From contig NC_049980.1 of NCBI RefSeq assembly GCF_000003815.2, positions 11,561,460 to 11,625,459 on the forward strand: a stretch of DNA of 64,000 bases, written 5' to 3'. The position numbers and the translations under genes are program-made. The stretch comes from Branchiostoma floridae. Its lineage: Eukaryota > Chordata > Leptocardii > Amphioxiformes > Branchiostomatidae. The notes beneath the pieces were generated by a model. That model ran no database searches, was not told where the DNA came from, and worked only from the letters and a program-made list of their open reading frames with translations. This document shows positions 12,784 to 25,800 of this stretch, piece after piece; position 1 is the first letter of the stretch; the number at the start of each line of letters is the position of its first letter.

Positions 12784-15700
12784 ATGAGGCTTCTGAACAC
12801 CGCACTGTTTGTCTGCGTGGTGGTGGGACAGGTAGCAAGTACTGTTGCTGTAAACAACGGTATGTTTGTCTTTCAAAAGAAGTTTGTGTGGTTGACATGT
12901 TTGACAAACGTTTGGTACTTGTTTTAACGATGGCAATGTGTCACATTTTAAAGGCTCTCACCATACATAGCTGACCATGGCCCCCTGACCTTCTCCAGAA
13001 CATAGTCGTGAGGCAGGTATTTGCGTCGGGGAAGTCGTATCATTCTTAGATATGATAATAGGAACAAACTGAAGCTAGAATAGGATGAATTCTAGGCTAA
13101 TTTTAATCCAGTGCCGACCTTGGGATTAGAGAATGGTTTGGGACAAAGTCACAAGAAGGTCCTATGTGACAGGCTTTACGCAAGCAAGGAATAACTGCTT
13201 GGAAACTGTCCAAAACCATATCCAGTTGTTTGAGTAACTGCTTTTGGCGTATCTTATTACCTGAACGTCTAACCTTCATCGACGTAACTGTTTGTATAGC
13301 TAGTGACATCTAGTAATACTACGTCACAACATTCGTTGTATGTGGATGACCTTAGGGTACCTTAATTGTACACTATTTTGCCGGTTTTCCTTTTTAGATT
13401 GCACCGGTCCTCCCCCTCAGTACAACAATAGCGCGTTCGATCACTGTACCGAGCAGAGGCCAGGCGGGTGTAACTGCACAGCGGCGAACCAGACGTGCTT
13501 GTTTGGTGACCGGCTATTTTACAACTGTAGCCATGACACAGAGTTGGACTTTCTTATCGTCTGCAACTATAAAGACGCCCAGGGTAACCGCTACGGATGG
13601 GTTGTGGACAATGTTACAGAGAAGTTTGAAAACTGCACAGGTACCATTGCACTTCTGTGTCAATCTTGCAATCTTCATTCTTTCTTAGAGTTATTTTTTC
13701 CTTATTTTAATATCATGAGTTTACTTGTATTTTCAAAGGTAACAAGAACACACATTTGCCAATTCTTCTCAGTTTTGGTTACGTTAAGTTAATTCTTTAA
13801 ACATAAGAAAACAGAATATCTGAAAATCTCTGTATATAGCCCCCTTCGGTAAAGGTGGTGTCTCACTGCACTTGCGTCGCACTTGCACTCAGTATGTTCA
13901 CTGCGTAACTGTTGTGTTACTTTCTTCGATTTTTATTTATAATTTAGATATTGCGTTATACGTCAAAGTATGACTTAGAAGAAAACAAAACACACAAGAT
14001 GTAATAGAATTCATTCTATATCTCTGAAATTCGTTGAGTATCTTTCGAACCCACAGTGACGCAAGTGCAGTGAGATAATACCTTAACTAAAGATCATTGT
14101 AAACTTCTAATCGATATCAATCCCACAAACTCGGCTATGGATTAACAGTCTTGTCTGAAAATCTGATATCGATTTTATTGATAAATTTTCAAGGTTCCGA
14201 GGCGCCAGTGCAAGAAACAACAAAGCCACGACCAACAGCATCTCCTTTTTTAGGCAAGTTAATGCGCTAATCTACATGCGTTAAGCGTTCTTTGAATTTG
14301 TCGTCGTCACTTTCATTGCATCTCTCTGTTTTGAATCATATTTTAGATGACATATAGAGAATAGCAAGTGTAATATGGCGTAGGTAAAAGGTGGGAAAGG
14401 TTTCGCCTTCCAATACCGTGCCCCTTGGGCCATAAAAAGTCTACCAATACCTTCTATCTGTTCCTTGTATGTGATGCTAATAAAACAAGCTACTGAATTT
14501 GGGTGCAGTGCCGCAATATCCTTGCCTGTCTGAAAGCAAATAAAACATGGCGTTAACATGAACGAATAGCAAAACGAGATTACACAATGTGCCCCCCCCC
14601 CCCTCCAGGTTGTATCAGGCTTGTTGAAAGTCAGACAACGCCAAACGAGACTACAGGCATACTCCAGATGTACAATGATACCTGGGGTAGCGTGTGTTAC
14701 ACAGCTGCATGGAATAGACCCACTCTGGCCAACATTACATGCAAGATGCTTGGATTTAGCAGTTCATTTGGCCTTGGGCAAATGCAATTGCCAATACGTA
14801 AGTATAAAAGACCTGTTTCTTGCAGATCACTTCAGTGTCACTGACGAAGGATAGTGGATTCTATCCGAAACGTCTGACCGTTTCNNNNNNNNNNNNNNNN
14901 NNNNNNNNNNNNNNNNNNNNNNNNNNNNNNNNNNNNNNNNNNNNNNNNNNNNNNNNNNNNNNNNNNNNNNNNNNNNNNNNNNNNNNNNNNNNNNNNNNNN
15001 NNNNNNNNNNNNNNNNNNNNNNNNNNNNNNNNNNNNNNNNNNNNNNNNNNNNNNNNNNNNNNNNNNNNNNNNNNNNNNNNNNNNNNNNNNNNNNNNNNNN
15101 NNNNNNNNNNNNNNNNNNNNNNNNNNNNNNNNNNNNNNNNNNNNNNNNNNNNNNNNNNNNNNNNNNNNNNNNNNNNNNNNNNNNNNNNNNNNNNCGCCGA
15201 GTTCGGAAGTAATAGATGTCCCAGCTTGTAAAGGTCTCGTGCAAAGGTATGTGTTGATTTAGTGTCGCCAATTCTTTCCTACTTTCCTCGTCGCCATTTT
15301 TCCTACTTCCCTGCAGTACAGAATCTCTCGCATTTCATTCTGAATGGTTAGCAATACATCAATTACATACACTGTAGCCACATATTCATCTATGTTTATA
15401 AAGAAGTAGACAACGTCATTGAATTGTCAAACGTATTTACCCAATATGTGTACAGTGTACATATTATGGCATCTCGGCATTTTGACTGTTATCCAGACCA
15501 AGGGATCCAAATAAAAAGAATAAACAGGAATAACGATGGATTCAACGGTGTCACAATTCCACCATATTAATTGTGAGCACAACTGCAACAACCCTAACTA
15601 TTTGATGATTTTCAAATACCTACGGGGGTCTACGTTGCCCCTACGACGAAGTTACTCATCACTTAGTAAAGCTCACAATGTATACAATGAGTAAAGTTCA

Positions 15701-18068
15701 GTTGTTAATGTTGTTGTGCTGTTGGTATACAGGAAACACGACCCTGTCAAACCTGACCTACTGCCCGCCGACCACAACCACACCGACTACAACAACGTCT
15801 GGATCTACAGGTAGGTTTGAAAACACTGAAAGAAATGTACACTACAATAGATCGGTCCCATTGCTCTGCTCACCTTCGTCAAAACGTAGAAATTTCAAAA
15901 CAAAAATTATGAAAAAATATTGGAATGTAAAAGTTTAAAGTCCGCGTAGTTATATTGGTTGAATAGCCAATTGTCATTCTCTCCCTGCTTTAAATTGATC
16001 AAGATAATTGTGATGGACAGTCGCATCGGTCTATTGCATGTAGCGATAGTACAGTTAGACATAAACCGATATGGAATTTCTAAGGTATCACATACGAGAA
16101 TTTCTAAGGTATGTTAAGGGCGCTTTCCATTACAAGGTCTGTAAATATTCTGTTAAATTTTTATTTCTTTCAAGAATTCACGAAAAAAGGGATAGTTAAA
16201 AAAGGTAAAAGAGAAAGTCGCAGTGAGACATCCTTAAATCTGTCACGTTTATTGGGGGTCTTTATTTTATGTTTTTCAAATCCTACACAGTGGCCTCTGG
16301 GAACGAACCTCCGGCTAATACAGGATTGTCTACAGGTAAATGAGACGTGTTGAATTTGATAAAGATTTCATCTGTGAAAGACGCCATAATGTTCTCAATA
16401 AATGTTGATTGCTGAAATTCGAAAATCTATATTAATGCTTTTATATCGAATCGCCCAGGACTTACCCTCGGGTGCATGCTATATGGGGCAATTCAACTAA
16501 TGCCAATACGATGTTGTGTCTCATTCTTTAAGAGGTGAAAAAGTATTTGTATCTTGAAAGTTCATCTATGTTTAACTAACTGGCCAATTAATATCTTTTA
16601 ACAGCTGCAGTTATCGCCATCGTTGTCGCCGTTGCAGTTCTACTTCTACTGTTATTGGTCTGCTGCTGTGCTTGCAATGGGTAAGTTGTCCACGGTCATG
16701 CGTAAAGCACTGTTATTCTTTTTGCTCATGACTGTACATGATTCTAAAAATCTTTGTTTATAAGCTTGGTCATGACAAGTACATTTTGAAAATTTTTGCT
16801 TCGCGACTATAGGGCTTTGTCCATACATAAATGTCAGAGTAGATATTGTAATCTGACATAATCTCCGATTCTGTTGGTAGCTATAGAGATCCCGATCGGG
16901 GCAGTTAAAACTTTTAAAACTTAAAGACAGTTAAAACTTTTAACTTCGATTTATGTGACTGACTTACATCAATAGAAGAACTTGGAATTTGGGATTTATA
17001 AATTGACCTACACCGGTAGGCTCGGCGATTCTGTCAGATCGCAATCTCTACATTGTGTAAACCACGTTACTGATTATTCTTATTTCTGGCAGATCTGGAC
17101 GGGACACTAGACGACGAAGGGTAAATCCAAATAGACAGCCTGCATGGACAAGAGAAAATTATCTAAGGGAACACCCATCCAGAGACAATAATCTTACAAC
17201 CGTTGATGAACCTCTACACGACATGGAAAGATTATTGGAACGTTTGGATGATACACATCACAATCAACTGACACATGAGCGCGCCATACGCCCAGCAGAA
17301 ACGGTACGCGCAGCAGAAACGGTACGCGCAGCAGAAACGGTACGCCCAGCAGAACCGGTACGCCCAGCAGAACCGGTACGCCCAGCAGAAGCGGAAACAG
17401 AAATAGAACCAAGGTCATCTGTGGAGGAACCTCCAGGAGCAAACACAGGTCCAACAGAGGATCCATTTCAGAACAGCTTAGCTACTGGCGACAACTTACC
17501 AACAGAAACAGCGACACTGACAGTGCCTGACATCCGTGAGACAGGAGAGGAAGACTCCAAGACAAAAGCAACAGAAGACACAGGAGAAGGAGACATAGAT
17601 CAATCTGCAAAGGAGACGACAAGCATTGATGTTGATCAGAAAGAAGTAAAAGAGCATTGTGAGATGGAAGCTCCAAACACAGCGGTTGTTTCAACAGAGG
17701 CTTCTGTAGAAACAGAGAACGATCCGGTCATAGAGGAACTTCCGGAAGCGACATCATGCCCTACAGGAAGATGTAGCATCCTCTCGTCGGACGCACATCG
17801 CGCGGCATGGACGGAGGCTACAGACGGGCCAGCAGAGGGAGACAACACTCATCAGCCTACAGCAGAACAAGCAGTAGGGGTGAGCCAAACAGGGAAGCCT
17901 GGAGGAAGACTATCCTCTGTTACTGACCCGATATTTCCTTCAGATGAACGGGGGCCGCTAGGGTCACCATTAAATGATCAGGACAATGAAAGTCCGACAG
18001 AAGACAAACTAGATAGTGCAAGACAAAGCGCACGAGAGCATGATGATCTGACAGAGGAAGATCTGTAG
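12784..18068 (+). CDS. Gene C: CCP-like + SRCR receptor with long acidic tail
   Basis: Exons: 12784-12859 (signal peptide MRLLNTALFVCVVVG), 13398-13640 (8-Cys CCP-like module), 14194-14253 (linker; GC donor), 14609-14797 (SRCR first half, WGSVCYTAAW), one exon largely in the gap and ending at 15246 (SRCR second half), 15733-15810 (Thr stalk), 16291-16335 (juxtamembrane, NEPPANTGLSTG), 16605-16680 (membrane helix ending in a Cys cluster), 17093-18068 (tail). About 637 aa if the hidden exon matches B. The tail of about 325 aa is Glu/Thr-rich and begins with a basic stretch, then six 6-residue repeats of the RPAETV type (17288-17395). The visible end of the SRCR exon is one base short relative to A and B. 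This may be an assembly error beside the gap or a real lesion. Confidence 0.8.
13854..14082. repeat. Inverted-repeat element
   Basis: Perfect 18-base inverted ends, TCTCACTGCACTTGCGTC at 13861 and its complement at 14058. They flank an AT-rich core that matches the core of 8947-9193 in the opposite direction. Non-coding, in an intron of gene C. Confidence 0.75.
14837..14878 (+). ncRNA. Hammerhead-ribozyme-like motif (candidate)
   Basis: The order is GTCA, CTGACGA, a 6-bp stem (GGATAG/CTATCC), GAAA, CGTC, TGAC. That follows a type I hammerhead layout: stem I GTCA/TGAC, core CUGANGA, stem II, GAAA, cleavage-site GUC. One extra A lies before stem II and stem III is minimal, so activity is doubtful. 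It probably marks a retroelement remnant running into the gap. Confidence 0.35.
14885..15194. other. Assembly gap (310 N)
   Basis: Undetermined bases. By comparison with A and B, the gap hides most of gene C's second SRCR exon and part of a repeat. Confidence 0.99.
17288..17395 (+). repeat. 18-base coding tandem repeat
   Basis: Six copies of an 18-base unit (ACGCCCAGCAGAAACGGT type) in gene C's cytoplasmic tail, encoding Arg-Pro/Ala-Ala-Glu-Thr/Pro-Val. Length variation between alleles is likely. Confidence 0.85.
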
Positions 18069-19871
18069 AAATCATAAAGGGGTAGAAGAGTGTACTTTTG
18101 ATAATGTCTTTCAGATACTGTCATGGGCAAATAACAACATTCATGTAACTTTTATTGTGTTTTCATTTTGAGACTGAGACTTTATCATATTTCAATTATA
18201 AAATCATGTGTCACATAAATCTTGTTTGGGTCACTTGGTGGTAGACTCTGTTGACCTTCGTATGGGGTATGGATCGTAGAGATTAGTCGTCAGATAAGGG
18301 AATGATTAGCCAGGGGAGTCACGGAAGGTTAACATTTTCCCCTCAGTCGTTGCCAAATAGACCCTATACGGTGGCCAAACGTCCCTGGCAAAACATATTA
18401 TTCCCTACGGTCAGCGTAGTCGGGTAGCTATAGAGACTAGCTCAGCGATCTTCGAATTCGTCTGTTGATAGGGGGTATACGTTATGACCGGGCTAGGTCA
18501 ATACAAGCTACTATTCTTGTTCAACAAAAGGGCAATGGGGAGCCGTGGTGAAGGTCCAAAGTACTTTCATGTCAAGCCAACATTGATCCGCCGCTGTGTA
18601 CATGTACCACTGTTATGCAGTCAATCACAAAGTACATAGTGAGTTATTGCTTTGTTAGCTTCAAGTGTTTATGACGACGAGGAAATAGGGTGGGAGTAAG
18701 AATTATGTCCCAGCTAAACGGTTTTTATCTGATTCTTTTGTCTGAATGAAGTTGTTTTCCCTAGACTATCGTTTTCACCTTTTTCCCTTCACCTACTTTC
18801 TAGAATATGAACCAAATCAAGCCACAGTGATTCGTTATTTACAAGTATTAGCCGAGCAATGAGGTAGGCAAAGAAAGTCTATCCATCATTTGCTCTTTAT
18901 CAGACTGGAGTATCGCGACCGTAATGAGGTAGTTACAAGTTTTTATGCTGTTCCATGGCAAATATTGAACCACATTTTGACTGTGTAAAAGTTTCATCTA
19001 TAGTCTTCTTCACATCGCTGATGTTGCCGCTTCGTTTCATCATAAAATTCGTTGAAAAATGTCAAAGGTTTGACGCCTAACTTGTCACTGTTTATTCACC
19101 AACAGTACAGTATTACAGAGTGTTTAACATAGTATCTGAATAGAGCCATAAATTGCATTTCGCTATTTTGCCGCTATGGGGCGTTGTGATACCATAGCCA
19201 CCGACAACCCAATTGTGCTGACATCTCGGAGAACGAACAGGCACTCGTGAGAACCAATCTGACATGGTCTAGATTGCAGTAAAATAACATTTGTTTTTCT
19301 AGGCCTGAAAACTAGTCGACTTTTTCACTGTTATTACCTTCGCCAAGAAGGTTAGATTTGGATATTTCTTTATCATTTCAATTTGTAGAACTAACGACAA
19401 CTTCCGAAAACTAACAACTTCGGAATGCCAGTGGTTGAGGCGGTCGTATCCATTGTTTATTCTTCAGCGTGTAAGTTTTTTAGTCCGTGCTGACTAGACG
19501 GTTATCATATATGATCATATCAACTATGGAGCACTGAACTATGCCTGTTAAAGTATAACAAGCTTACAATCAACGGGATTAGGATCCGTTATAAATGTAT
19601 TTGATGTCGCAAAGTTCACACATCCTCACATATCCATAACCTAAATATCATACGTGGCGTTGTGTGTGGCGTGTTTGGAAAGGCACTTTGCATACCCGAA
19701 GTACCGAGCGTCTTCGGCTATAGTGTTCCAAAACCAAACACGGATTTGGTGTGCCAATGTCCAAGTTTACGTTGTGTTTACGCGAATGCCTAATTAAAAT
19801 GCATTACTTGCCGTACAAACAGCGCTCCGTGTTTCATCGACGTACCATTGTTAGTAGAGTCAGTCTTGAAG
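18069..19871. other. Intergenic, C to D
   Basis: No gene recognised. A stretch near 18540-18570 (GTGAAGGTCCAAAGTACT) recurs at about 29015 and 37755 and is part of a dispersed repeat. The 90 bases before gene D resemble those before gene F. Confidence 0.4.
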
Positions 19872-22800
19872 ATGGGTAAGTCTTCGATCGTGAAACTTTT
19901 GTTTGTCATCACAATCATCTTCAACTGCCATGCACATCCCAGCCTTTCAAGGGGACACCATAGGAGCATCAAGTACAGAGGTATTTGCCGTAAAAACGTT
20001 AAAGAGTAATTCTGCGTTGGTACATTCTGATCATGAATCATGCCTGAAGCTCTCTTTGAGAAATTCATGAGTTACTAAATGAAATTATGTATCCATCACG
20101 TTCAAATGTGTAAAAACGGGTCTTTGTGCGCCTACACGACTGAGGTAAGACAAAATTTTCATCGTAAAAAGGCAATAGTTCGATAGATTTTAATGTCACC
20201 GACGATCCCTAAAATCATGTCTGATCGAGAAAATAACGGAAGTATTTCTGCAGAAATGACATTTATAGCTCATAGACTCATTGACCGATCGATTTTCGTG
20301 CAATATGATAGGAGTACTAAAATTTTGACGCTTTCATTGCGTGTGTACATCAGATCAGCCTTTTGAAAACCAATGGCATAAGTCTACCATTGCATATTGA
20401 ACTGAAATTGCATACTGAATTTTTATTGCAAAAAATGGGATGAACAGACAGGAAATAACTATAACTCAAGTATTCACGTAAGACCAGCATCGTAACGTTG
20501 TTAATAATGATTGACATAAGGATAGATATTCCAAAAGGTTTTAGACGCGCTGGTATTTAAGGATACAAATCTATACCAGAAAGCTTAAGCGGGGGATATG
20601 CAACACCATCCTCTATAGTACAGTGGAAATGATACTTGGAAGTAGCAATATAGGTCTGTTATTCACTTGTATTGTTTCAACATCTTCAGTCTGCAACTTC
20701 CCCCTTGGTATGGAGAATGGCAACATTTTAGACCACCAGATGTCAACTTATTACGAAAATCCTGGATATGAATCATGGAGAGGTCGTCTTAATGGTCCCG
20801 GAGCATGGTGGCAGCCAGACCACGTTCTGGTGAAGTATCTTCAGGTCAGTATATGTCTTCATAGCTATTATCAAGGCCAAAGTGCGACTGAAAATACGAT
20901 TAATGATACAATTCGTTGAGTGATCTGTCAAACTTAAGATCGCAGAGAGAGCGCTGCAAGAGCACCGTTATAGTAGAAAGGCGCCGTGAAGTTTCTCCCA
21001 GGGAGCCTCTCTAATGATGGATACAGTTTGGCATACGTTTTGCGACAAGGAAATACTCTTTGTGTTCTTTACAATTGGTGTCCGTAATACGGCAAACAAT
21101 ATGTCTTATGTGTCATTATATTTCAGCCATACCATAGGTATAGTGAAATATATATTGTATTCGTAACGTTTCTTTCTTTCTTTCTTTCTTTCTCCTGTCA
21201 AATCTTCAAATCGAATCAACTCCGCCGTTTTTAAACCGATTGACTTGAAATTTGGCACAAAGGTAGAGTAAGCCAATACCCTCAGGAGTTTTTTTTTTCA
21301 TTTTTTTAATATCTGCCTTTAAAATGATTTTATTGAGGTTTTTGTCAATTTTTATGTATATTTTGGGCTCCTGTACCCTGGTATTACAGCCGAATGACAT
21401 GAAATTTGGTACAAGGGTGCCCTGATCATATGTCCACCCAGATTTGATAACAGTTTTGGCACACGGTACAACAAAATGCTTAATTTTCCAATTTTTGGCC
21501 ATTTTTTGACAAAAAAGCACATTTTTGCCTCCTGTACCCTCGTTTTACAACCGAATGACCTGAACTTTGGTATAAAAGTGCCCTTCAATTATGTGCGCAT
21601 GAATTCAATAACAGTTTTTCCATACAGTATAACATAATGCTTAATATTGCGATTTTATGGCCATTTTTGGACAAAAATTGGACATTTTTGGCTCCTGTTC
21701 CCTCGTTTTACAACCAAATGACCCGAAATTTGGTAAAGAGGTGCTCTAGATATTTATCCAAATAATCCCTGTATAAGTTTTGGCATGAAACACTTTAAAA
21801 TGATATATTTGGGAATTTTTTGGGTCATTTTCCAATGGCCAAAGGGGTCAACGACCTCAAGGCCTATTGTTGCATGAGGGAGACGGCTGAAATATGTTGT
21901 ATTTGCTCTCAAGCAAATGTCGGCCTTTCTAGTTTAAACTGCTTTCTGACTTCCCACAGATTAATTTTGCCACCGATAGAAACGTGAGCGGCATTCAAAC
22001 ACAAGGTTTTGAAGATGGATGGGTGGAAACATTCCAAATAGAAACTGCTGTTACTGGTTCAATTACATGGACGCCTCAGTTTACGGTGATTGTGGGATTT
22101 TTTTTCTGTCACATTTTATTTTCATCGTATTGTGGTCGGATTTGTTTATGCTACGTTTATACCTGTCGTAGACCTATGCCGTTGGGGGGGGGGGGGGGGG
22201 CAAATATGTAGTGCGTATGGGCATTCTGTTATATTCTGTTTTTTTAATAGTTTTGAGTGATTTTTTACGTTGCAGTACAAGTCAGTGTTATCTTCGAATT
22301 CCACAGAACTTTGCTGGAAACACAGACAACAAAACAATCATACAGAATGAATTTAACCCGGTAATTAAGACTCGGTACATCCGAGTCCTCGTCAAGACAT
22401 ATCACGTTGCCGCCAAGATGAGGATAGAGTTCCTGGGATGCGATGGTAAGTTGCCATTCGTTTTTCGTCTTTCTGTCTGTTATGAATATAAATGAGCTTA
22501 CAGTTATGTATGCGAGATCCCTTTTGAAAACTGAAAGGCCTATTTGTCTACATTAGAAGAGTACTGTAAATCCTGGAGGTTGAAAGTCAACCTTAAAAAG
22601 ACAAAGATTGTAGTTTTCACAAAGGGTGGTCGGTTACCAAAAGACTGTTCCTTCTTGTTCAATAGTAATATAGTAGAAATTGTATCTTCATATTGTTAGT
22701 TAGGCATAATTGTCAACTCAGCCGGCACATTCAAAGCCAATCACAAATACCTATATAACAAGGGACTGGGAGCTTTGTTTGGAGTCAGACAATCCCTGGA

Positions 22801-25800
22801 GAAAGCTGATGCCCCGTTGTCTGTTAAAAACAAGTTATTCGACTCCTGTGTCAAACCTACATTACTTTATGGGTCGGAGATTTGGGGTTCTTTCAAAAGT
22901 TCAAAATCTTGCCCAATCGAATCCGTACATGTAAAATTCTGCAAACAATCCCTCAATGTCCCCAAAACAGCTAGCAATCTTGCTGCACGGGCGGAATTAG
23001 GGAGGTACCCCTTACATTTGGAGGCCTCCCTAAACGCCATTAAGTTTTTCACCAGAATCTGCTTAAATGTACCGGCTGATAGTCTCCAGGCAGACGCACT
23101 TTTATGTCAATTAGAATTAGACTCTTTAGGTAGTAAATGCTGGGCTTCCGGTGTGCGGAAAACTTTAGAAGAATGTGGTTATGCCTTTGTCTGGCATTCT
23201 CCACACTCAATTGTTTCAAAAGTGCCTTCAATCATCTCTGCTATTCAACAACGTTTAAGGCCCCCATTCCACTTGACGGCGCTCTCACGGCGATGGAAAA
23301 TTCGCCCCATCGCCGTGAGAGCGCCGCGATGGCAGAAAAAGCTGCTCTAGTGGAATCTCTACTGCGACGCCAGCGCGCTCTCAGCGCGACGGAAAACTCA
23401 AAGGTCAGCAATTTTTATGAGCTGCCAAAGACTTTAAAGATTACTGAACGAATGTCAGAGATAAAGAACGAAATTTCTTACGTTTTGTGTATTATATTGT
23501 CTACTAAGTCATACCTTTTTGTCTCACGCAATTTTAAATTACAAAATCAAGGCTGTAAACAAATCCAATTTTGTTCACTGCACAGGGCTCAGCGTGAGTC
23601 TAAGATAACCCAGACGTTTGAATTGCTGTGTTTTTTTTAAATCAAATTTGCCGTGTAACTTGTTCAAAATGAATATCATTATCATGCCACGTTATTATCG
23701 AAATTTATACAATAGTGAAACGATTTGATCTATTGACAATAAGTCTTCCATAGTGTCAATCTACAGGTTAAGAACATGATAACTAAAATGTTATTCTCTT
23801 GAAATTTAAAAATAAGTCAAGACATGATAAACCTTTGTGTTCTTCTTCATTCCATCTCAGGTTAATTCATTGTACATCATTGGCACGTTTTAAACATTTC
23901 TCCGACATCTTTCTCGTGAATTTGTGTTATATCTAATATGGAGAAATCATGTGATTCGAAACGCTGAATAAAAGCATTGTATGTGTAGTTGTCCAAATTG
24001 TATTACCCATGATTTTAATTAGGAAGTGATTAATGACACAAAAGTATGATTGACCAAAAAATTCATAAAATATACTTCTTCAAGAATAAAGATTGTATGA
24101 ACTATATATGAGAGCGCAGCGAGAGCGCGGTGAGATCGCCGTCCTAGTGGAATGGGGCATATCATATACCATTGTTTAGCCCTATTGTCGCTCTCCGCGC
24201 TCTCTCGGCGCTCTCATGGCGCTCTCACGGCGATCATTGTTGCATCGCCATGCTCGGCGCTCTCACGGCGATGGTATGGCAGGGCTCCATACCATCGCCG
24301 TGGTGACGGCGCTCTCGCGGCGATGGCATTCCCACCGCGCTCTCATGGCGCTTTCACGGCGCTCTCACCGCGCTCACACAGCGACCTTGGCGATTTCACA
24401 GCGCTCTCACCGCGATGGTCCAAATTTGCCATCGCCGTGAGAGCGCCGCGAGAGCGCCGTCCCAGTGNNNNNNNNNNNNNNNNNNNNNNNNNNNNNNNNN
24501 NNNNNNNNNNNNNNNNNNNNNNNNNNNNNNNNNNNNNNNNNNNNNNNNNNNNNNNNNNNNNNNNNNNNNNNNNNNNNNNNNNNNNNNNNNNNNNNNNNNN
24601 NNNNNNNNNNNNNNNNNNNNNNNNNNNNNNNNNNNNNNNNNNNNNNNNNNNNNNNNNNNNNNNNNNNNNNNNNNNNNNNNNNNNNNNNNNNNNNNNNNNN
24701 NNNNNNNNNNNNNNNNNNNNNNNNNNNNNNNNNNNNNNNNNNNNNNNNNNNNNNNNNNNNNNNNNNNNNNNNNNNNNNNNNNNNNNNNNNNNNNNNNNNN
24801 NNNNNNNNNNNNNNNNNNNNNNNNNNNNTTTCAACCCCCCCCCCCCCTCCCCCCCATTTGATCTATGACAGCCCGCGTGGGAACCCTAGAAGCACTGATT
24901 CGTGACTTCGCCCATCGCCTTTGATTTGTATTTAGCTATTTCCACGCGTGCACTTTCCCGCCGGTTCGCCGTTCAACCATTGGAGCTCTAGGAATTTCGT
25001 GGAACAAGCCACAAAGTACAAAAATAAAGTCCGTTTCAAATGCATTTGCCGATCACAGTACCGTTACCTTATATTCCCATCGATTTTATTTCACTTTGCT
25101 TCATACTTCGTTCCTTTTCGTTCCTTTTCGCACTTTCGGTACTTTCCTTTTCGTTCCTTTTCGTTCCTATCCAATCTGTTCGTTCCTTTTCGTTCCTTTT
25201 CGCACTTTCGGTACTTTCCTTTTCGTTCCTTTTCGTTCCTTTTCGCACTTTCGGTACTTTCCTTTTCGTTCCTTTTCGTTCCTTTTCGCTCCTTTTCGTT
25301 CCTTTTCGTTCCTTTTCGTTCCTTTTCGTTCCTTTTTGCTCCTTTTCGCTCCTTTTCGTTCCTTTTCGTTCCTTTTCGTTCCTTTTCGTTCCTTTTCGCA
25401 CTTTCGGTACACCGGTATAAAGGACATCTACTTTCAGACATTCCTACGCGAAATCCATAATGACAACAAAGGCAAATTCGCAAAGAACAAATTACGCTCA
25501 TACAGACTGTTCAAATCCACCTACAACGAAGAAGAGTACCTTAGAATTCCGAACGAACGACAAAGAACTACAATAACCAAACTGCGACTCAGCTGCCACA
25601 AACTCCGTGTTGAAACAGGGAGGCACAACCGCACACCTCTGGAGCAAAGAATCTGTCAGTTTTGTAACATGAACAAGGTCGAAGATGAAGCCCACTTTTT
25701 ATTAGATTGTAGTTTATATAGTAATGATAGAAGTATTCTTTTTAGCTTTATTATAGGAAAGTTCCCTCGCTTTTAATCTTTGTCTAGTGTTGAAAAATTC

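Noticed and set aside
14820-15271. Frames spanning the first gap
   Set aside because: Created by undetermined bases.
24180-24467. CRISPR-like repeat array
   Set aside because: Repeats are contiguous, in both orientations and without regular spacers; nuclear eukaryotic context.
24152-24905. Long frames through the second gap
   Set aside because: Mostly N plus the GGCGCTCTCAC array; not a gene.
25069-25501. Overlapping open frames of 86-226 residues on both strands (KRNEKERKG and FLFVPFRSF types)
   Set aside because: All are translations of the 10-base minisatellite; no independent coding evidence, apart from the LINE tail after 25421.
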